Source: Candidatus Methanoperedens sp. (GTDB taxonomy: Archaea; Halobacteriota; Methanosarcinia; Methanosarcinales; Methanoperedenaceae). Taken from it: DNA of 64,000 nucleotides. Shown piece after piece: positions 60,668-64,000 of this stretch. Made by a program: the position numbers and the translations under genes. Within the stretch, counting starts at the first letter, position 1. Every line of letters begins with the position of its first letter. Below the pieces are notes generated by a model that had not been told where the DNA came from, did not search any database, and saw only the letters and a program-made list of their open reading frames with translations. Location of the stretch: contig JAPZAS010000016.1 in the NCBI GenBank assembly GCA_027460525.1, forward strand, positions 54,701 to 118,700. The letters are read 5' to 3'.

Positions 60668-61627
60668 CTATCCTCTTTCGCTCAACAGCCTTGCCGCAGC
60701 GTACGCAGGAAATACTTTTGATATTTCCTTCCCGTATTTTTCTGACAGCAGGACGATATCGAATCCAAGCTCATCTGCCGCACTCCTGGCAAGGAATTCA
60801 CCAAGACCGCATGCCACTATCCTTGCAGTGCCGTGCCGGTCAGCTACGTCGCGCAGTGCATCTGCGATATCCAGAAGCTGCTTTTCCATAACCTGCTGTG
60901 CAATCAAAACCAGTTCTTCATCTCCTATCTCGGAGAGGTCTGCACATACCACGCGCGCAAGCCTTCTTTTTGCGTCTGCCACTGTTTTTCCGGCTCCATC
61001 GGGCGTGTCGCATGTGTATTCTTCGCCTGAGATCATTCCCAGCACCGTATACGCATCAGCAGTTATGGCAAAAAGTTCGGATGAGATGCGCAAGGCAGCA
61101 CCGCCAAGTAAAAGAGTGTCAAGAATAGCTGCGACATTTGTGCGAAGCACCCCTGAATAAACAAGCTCGCTTGCTTTCAATCGTTCAAAGTCCGTCCTGC
61201 CGGCGCAGGGTATGCCCTCTCTGATAGGGATTATATCCGTAGTGGTCGAGCCTGTATCCACGAATATACAATCCTTATGCTCCCTTCCCACAAGGAGCGC
61301 TGATGCCATCCAGTTTGCTGCTGCCAGCTCGCGTTTTTTTTCTTTTGTAAAAACCCCGCTGCTGTCGAGGAAATAAGCGTCGGTGAAGGCATCATTTGCA
61401 GCATCGATAATATAGGATATGCCGGTTTCCTTGTCTGGAAAACAGTCCGCAAGCTCCCCGGTTATCACCACTGCGACTTTTTCAGGTTTTAAACGCTTTG
61501 CGATATCCAGAAGTACCTCGCGAAGCGTGGTGTTTTTCCAGAGCGGGATATAATGCAGTTCTACCAGCCTGCCGTCGCTGGATGCTACCTTGGTGTTCGC
61601 GCCGCCGATATCGATGCCGAGAATCAT
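60668..61627 (-). CDS. mfnF: Methanofuran biosynthesis enzyme MfnF (hydantoinase/oxoprolinase fold)
   Basis: A 319-residue ASKHA-fold protein. It has phosphate loops MILGIDIGGANTKVASSDG at the start and FVDTGSTTTDIIPI near residue 120, plus the C-terminal VACGLGEFLARSAADELGF. This matches the H4MPT-linked C1-transfer family characterised as MfnF, which couples the furan and glutamyl-tyramine halves of methanofuran precursor. Methanofuran carries formyl groups in methanogenesis and its reversal. ATG at 61627 follows a GTG in the same frame. Confidence 0.88.
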   Translation of the reverse strand: MILGIDIGGANTKVASSDGRLVELHYIPLWKNTTLREVLLDIAKRLKPEKVAVVITGELADCFPDKETGISYIIDAANDAFTDAYFLDSSGVFTKEKKRELAAANWMASALLVGREHKDCIFVDTGSTTTDIIPIREGIPCAGRTDFERLKASELVYSGVLRTNVAAILDTLLLGGAALRISSELFAITADAYTVLGMISGEEYTCDTPDGAGKTVADAKRRLARVVCADLSEIGDEELVLIAQQVMEKQLLDIADALRDVADRHGTARIVACGLGEFLARSAADELGFDIVLLSEKYGKEISKVFPAYAAARLLSERG

Positions 61628-61705
61628 CACATAAGAGTGGTCAAGGAGGTTAAAAAGAGTTTTGGAAATACCACGCTCTCCTGAATGCGCAGGCTTTTGG
61701 GTAAA

Positions 61706-61715
61706 GTATATATAT
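61706..61715 (+). promoter_or_regulatory. TATA box in front of a candidate structured RNA
   Basis: GTATATATAT lies with its centre about 28 bp before the base of the hairpin at 61738, matching archaeal promoter spacing. No reading frame starts there. Confidence 0.45.
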
Positions 61716-61737
61716 CATAATACTCATAATGATAATT

Positions 61738-61789
61738 GACGAGCGGGTGTGTACATTTTTTAACTAACCCCACTCCCTACCCGCCCGTC
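61738..61789 (+). ncRNA. Candidate small structured RNA with C-rich loop
   Basis: GACGAGCGGGT pairs with ACCCGCCCGTC with a single mismatch, enclosing a ~30-base loop that contains TAACTAACCCCACTCCC. It lies between the divergent mfnF and the Cys-peptide gene, 71 bp before the latter's start. It resembles the element at 30318: TATA box, then a long closing stem, then a C-rich loop. A leader or regulatory hairpin is an alternative. Confidence 0.4.
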
Positions 61790-61834
61790 ATCTGTATTAC
61801 CAACTTCGGGACATAAAAGCTTATAAAAGAATAA

Positions 61835-61842
61835 TTTATATA
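61835..61842 (+). promoter_or_regulatory. TATA box of the Cys-peptide/radical SAM operon
   Basis: TTTATATA is centred about 22 bp before the GTG start at 61860. A transcript from this promoter would be leaderless or nearly so, which is common in archaea and explains the lack of a ribosome site. Confidence 0.55.
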
Positions 61843-61859
61843 CTTACCTGAGTGATGCC

Positions 61860-62024
61860 GTGACAAAAAAAGAAAAAAATCCCTGTGTAGCCCTTATTTG
61901 CACTCATTGTGAATTCTTCAAGGAAGACGATATCGAGCTTGAATGCGCTGCTTTTAAGGTTTTAAAAAGTATGCTTTCGAAAGGAAAGGTATCTGCGGAA
62001 GAGATAAAGGATGCCCTTAAATAA
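61860..62024 (+). CDS. Small Cys-rich protein, possible substrate peptide of the adjacent radical SAM enzyme
   Basis: A 54-residue protein starting at GTG: TKKEKNPCVALICTHCEFF, then KEDDIELECAAF and a charged helical end SKGKVSAEEIKDALK. The four cysteines (9, 14, 17, 29) are spaced C-x4-C-x2-C-x11-C. It overlaps the start of the radical SAM/SPASM gene by 14 bp, so the two are translationally coupled. Two readings are possible: a ribosomally made peptide matured by that enzyme, or a small metal-binding partner. No known precursor family was recognised. Confidence 0.7.
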   Translation: MTKKEKNPCVALICTHCEFFKEDDIELECAAFKVLKSMLSKGKVSAEEIKDALK

Positions 62025-63189
62025 GTTTCCTGTTCTGGCACCCGGCTATGTATTGCGAAAACTTGAGGTGCCTTATGTCTATAACATACCAGATGACCAG
62101 TTATATGAACTGGACGAGGAAGCATTTGAATTCTTAAAAAAGTGTAGTGGAAAGAATCCTCTTTCAAAGCTGCTCCCGCGGGGTGAAGATAATCAGGAAT
62201 TCCTTGAATTTATGCTTGACGAGGGGATAATCAGGATGCAGGCTGGAATGAGGAGAATAAAAACTGGAAGCTCACCAATTCCATCCCTGCGGTATCTTTT
62301 ATTGAATATCACAAAAAAATGTAATCTTGCGTGCAGGCACTGCTATCTTGGAGCTTCGTTCAACACACACATCGAACCACACCTGTTTGAAATGGCAGTT
62401 TCACAGTTCGAGGACATGGGCGGCTTAAAGCTCATGGTTTCGGGAGGAGAACCCCTTCTTCACCCCGAATTCTGGAAACTTATGGACGCTCTTACGTCCT
62501 GTGAACTCAGGATAGTTCTTCTATCAAACGGAACTTTAATCGACAAGAAGGCAGCCCGGAAACTCTCAAGTTTTATGCATGAAGTGCAGGTCAGCATTGA
62601 TGGTATAAGCTCGCATGACCTGCTGCGCGGGAAAGGTTCGTTCGATAAAGCCATGCGCGGGATTTCCAATCTCAAAAGCTTCGATATTCCGGTTTCAATC
62701 GCCACGATGATACACAAATACAATGCAGTGGAATTTGAGGAGATGGCGAAGCTTTTTTCTGACCTCGAAGTGGTTTCTTGGAATGTGGATGTGCCATGCG
62801 TGGCAGGAAATCTCAAAGAGAATATGGATTATGTCCTTGATAGTGAGGATGCAGCCATGTTTTTAAAATACGGCTTCGGCGCAGGGGGACATGAAAGTTC
62901 TGGAGATTATACGTGCGGCTCGCATCTGTGTGCCGTATCGCCTGACGGTAGGGTCAGCAAATGCGGGTTTTTTGAGGATGAGCCTGCGGGGAATGTTAAC
63001 GACCTCGGGTCTGCATGGGCAGAAATTTGTAAAAAATATCTCTGGACGCTTGACAAACTTGATTGCCATGATTGCAGGCTGGTTCATGAATGCAGGGGAG
63101 GATGCAGGTTCAGGGCGAGACAATACAAAGGGATATTCGCACCCGACCCTGTTTTATGCCATGCCAATGGGATTATTGAATTTCTGTGA
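62011..63189 (+). CDS. Radical SAM/SPASM enzyme with PqqD-like N-terminal domain
   Basis: A 392-residue protein. Residues 1-85 look like a PqqD/RRE peptide-recognition domain (YVYNIPDDQLYELDEEAFEF). The radical SAM core has CNLACRHCYLG (CxxxCxxC) near residue 107 and SGGEPLLHPEF. The C-terminal SPASM domain has CGSHLCAVSPDGRVSKCGFF, then CHDCRLVHECRGGC and a final Cys for two auxiliary clusters. This architecture is typical of enzymes that modify peptides, and of PqqE or haem-decarboxylase AhbD relatives. The overlapping 54-residue Cys peptide favours a peptide substrate. Confidence 0.88.
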   Translation: MPLNKFPVLAPGYVLRKLEVPYVYNIPDDQLYELDEEAFEFLKKCSGKNPLSKLLPRGEDNQEFLEFMLDEGIIRMQAGMRRIKTGSSPIPSLRYLLLNITKKCNLACRHCYLGASFNTHIEPHLFEMAVSQFEDMGGLKLMVSGGEPLLHPEFWKLMDALTSCELRIVLLSNGTLIDKKAARKLSSFMHEVQVSIDGISSHDLLRGKGSFDKAMRGISNLKSFDIPVSIATMIHKYNAVEFEEMAKLFSDLEVVSWNVDVPCVAGNLKENMDYVLDSEDAAMFLKYGFGAGGHESSGDYTCGSHLCAVSPDGRVSKCGFFEDEPAGNVNDLGSAWAEICKKYLWTLDKLDCHDCRLVHECRGGCRFRARQYKGIFAPDPVLCHANGIIEFL

Positions 63190-63250
63190 TGGTTTTATTA
63201 GAAGGATAGCTAATAATATAAATAAATTCTGATTATTGAGTGAGGAATAA

Positions 63251-64000
63251 ATGAAAGATGAAGATAAGACAAAAGAGCAGCTTATAGATGAACTGGCAGG
63301 ATTACGCCAGCGCATTACTGAACTTGAAAAATCAGAAACTGAGTTGGGGAAGACAAGGGCTATGTTTCAGGGTCTTTTTGAATGTGCACCTGACGCCATT
63401 GTGGTGGTTAACAGCGAGGGGCGTATTGTGGAGGCTAATACGCAGGCAGAGAAGATATTTGGCTATAGTAAGAATGAGTTGCTCGACAAGCCTGTTGAGG
63501 TTCTTATCCCAGAGCGCTTCAGGAAACGGCACTATGAGCATATGAGAAGCTACATGTCAAAACCCCGCATCCGTTTTATGGGTTCTGAGCTTGAACTTTA
63601 TGGGCTTCGTAAGGACGGAATCGAGTTTCCAGTGGACATCGCTCTTGGACCTCTGGAAACGAAAGACGGGATTATGGTGCTGAGCATAGTACGCGATATT
63701 ACAGAACACATGCGGATGGAAGAGGCGCTGCGTACGAGTGAAGCAAAATATCGTAGCATTTTTGAAAATGCTGTTGAAGGCATATTCCAGACCTCCATTG
63801 AAGGGGGCATCCTGGCGGCAAACCCTGCGCTGGCACACATGTTGGGCTACGAATCACAAGAGGAAATCATTACCAGTATTACCAATGCCCGGAAACTCTA
63901 TGTCGAGCCAGGCCGGCGCTTGCAGTTAGTGCGCACGATTCGTGCACGCGGCATCGTGACAAATTTCGAAGCACAGATACGCCGTAAGGATGGCAGCAAG
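63251..64000 (+). CDS. PAS-domain sensor protein, truncated by window end
   Basis: An open frame of 250 codons from ATG 63251 (GAGGAATAA just upstream) that runs past the end of the window. A coiled-coil start (EQLIDELAGLRQRITELEKS) leads to a PAS domain (about residues 40-155, with DAIVVVNSEGRIVEANTQAE and the ending SIVRDITE). A second PAS (about residue 170 on, with GIFQTSIEGGILAANPALAH) is incomplete. The output domain, probably histidine kinase or HTH, lies beyond 64000. It follows the radical SAM gene by 61 bp. Confidence 0.85.
   Translation, partial: MKDEDKTKEQLIDELAGLRQRITELEKSETELGKTRAMFQGLFECAPDAIVVVNSEGRIVEANTQAEKIFGYSKNELLDKPVEVLIPERFRKRHYEHMRSYMSKPRIRFMGSELELYGLRKDGIEFPVDIALGPLETKDGIMVLSIVRDITEHMRMEEALRTSEAKYRSIFENAVEGIFQTSIEGGILAANPALAHMLGYESQEEIITSITNARKLYVEPGRRLQLVRTIRARGIVTNFEAQIRRKDGSK

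Noticed and set aside
61738..61789. Reading the paired repeats near 61.7 kb as a CRISPR or insertion-sequence end
   Set aside because: There is only one inverted pair, no repeat-spacer series, no target-site duplication and no transposase nearby.

Overview
The window reads as chromosomal DNA of a methane-metabolising euryarchaeon, most likely an anaerobic methanotroph of the Methanoperedenaceae (ANME-2d). That assignment is an inference from gene content. Coenzyme F430 synthesis genes (cfbD-cfbC and cfbB) and a methanofuran synthesis gene (mfnF) point to methanogenesis or reverse methanogenesis. Archaeal housekeeping genes (gatE, trmY, thiDN, archaeal-type DHH phosphoesterase, TATA-box promoters) point to Archaea. 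Six multihaem c-type cytochromes, two membrane b-type cytochromes and an NrfC/NrfD-like quinol module point to a respiratory, cytochrome-rich lifestyle instead of a simple hydrogenotrophic methanogen. No rRNA, tRNA, CRISPR array, transposase or integrase was recognised.

Layout. 0.1-2.3 kb: O-methyltransferase and a divergent B12-binding radical SAM protein. 2.5-8.8 kb: a patchwork locus with two paralogous putative DNA-binding proteins, four small two-helix membrane proteins (two in a 419-bp tandem duplication), a seven-haem cytochrome c and a cytochrome b. 8.8-11 kb: small proteins (DUF488, DUF1059), trmY and nikR. 11-21.3 kb: a large minus-strand operon resembling Hyf/Hyc hydrogenase, but whose large subunit lacks the cysteines that bind the NiFe centre, so it fits the hydrogenase-related Ehr type. 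21.7-26.5 kb: orphan ABC ATPase, rpiA, sugar nucleotidyltransferase and an arsenic resistance cluster. 26.7-30.4 kb: an AT-rich RloA/RloB-like defence pair, a duplicated gene fragment, a PAS-HTH regulator and a candidate structured RNA. 30.5-33.5 kb: GXGXG protein and a MutS-family ATPase. 33.6-37.8 kb: cfbD, cfbC, a toxin-antitoxin-like pair and cfbB. 37.9-43.1 kb: an ABC importer without a binding protein, two tatA genes, DUF1699 and larB. 43.3-50.8 kb: the main cytochrome cluster. 51-59.8 kb: YkgJ, rhomboid, methyltransferase, thiDN, an AT-rich insert with an MNT/HEPN pair, VOC protein, gatE and DHH. 59.8-64 kb: a DUF4349 lipoprotein, mfnF, a second candidate structured RNA, a small Cys-rich peptide gene overlapping a radical SAM/SPASM gene, and a PAS protein cut by the window end.

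How the parts fit. The cytochrome cluster looks like a route moving electrons from a membrane quinol pool (NrfD-like, cytochrome b) through an iron-sulfur protein to multihaem cytochromes outside the membrane. At least one cytochrome has a PGF-CTERM anchor signal. The Ehr-type complex would add ion translocation by an unknown redox reaction. Nickel recurs (NikR, Cfb enzymes, LarB), which suits a cell with a heavy demand for F430. The most interesting unexplained items are the 54-residue Cys peptide plus radical SAM/SPASM pair near 62 kb, the NiFe-less hydrogenase-like complex, the small membrane protein/DNA-binding protein/cytochrome locus at 2.5-8.5 kb, and two promoter-preceded hairpins with C-rich loops.
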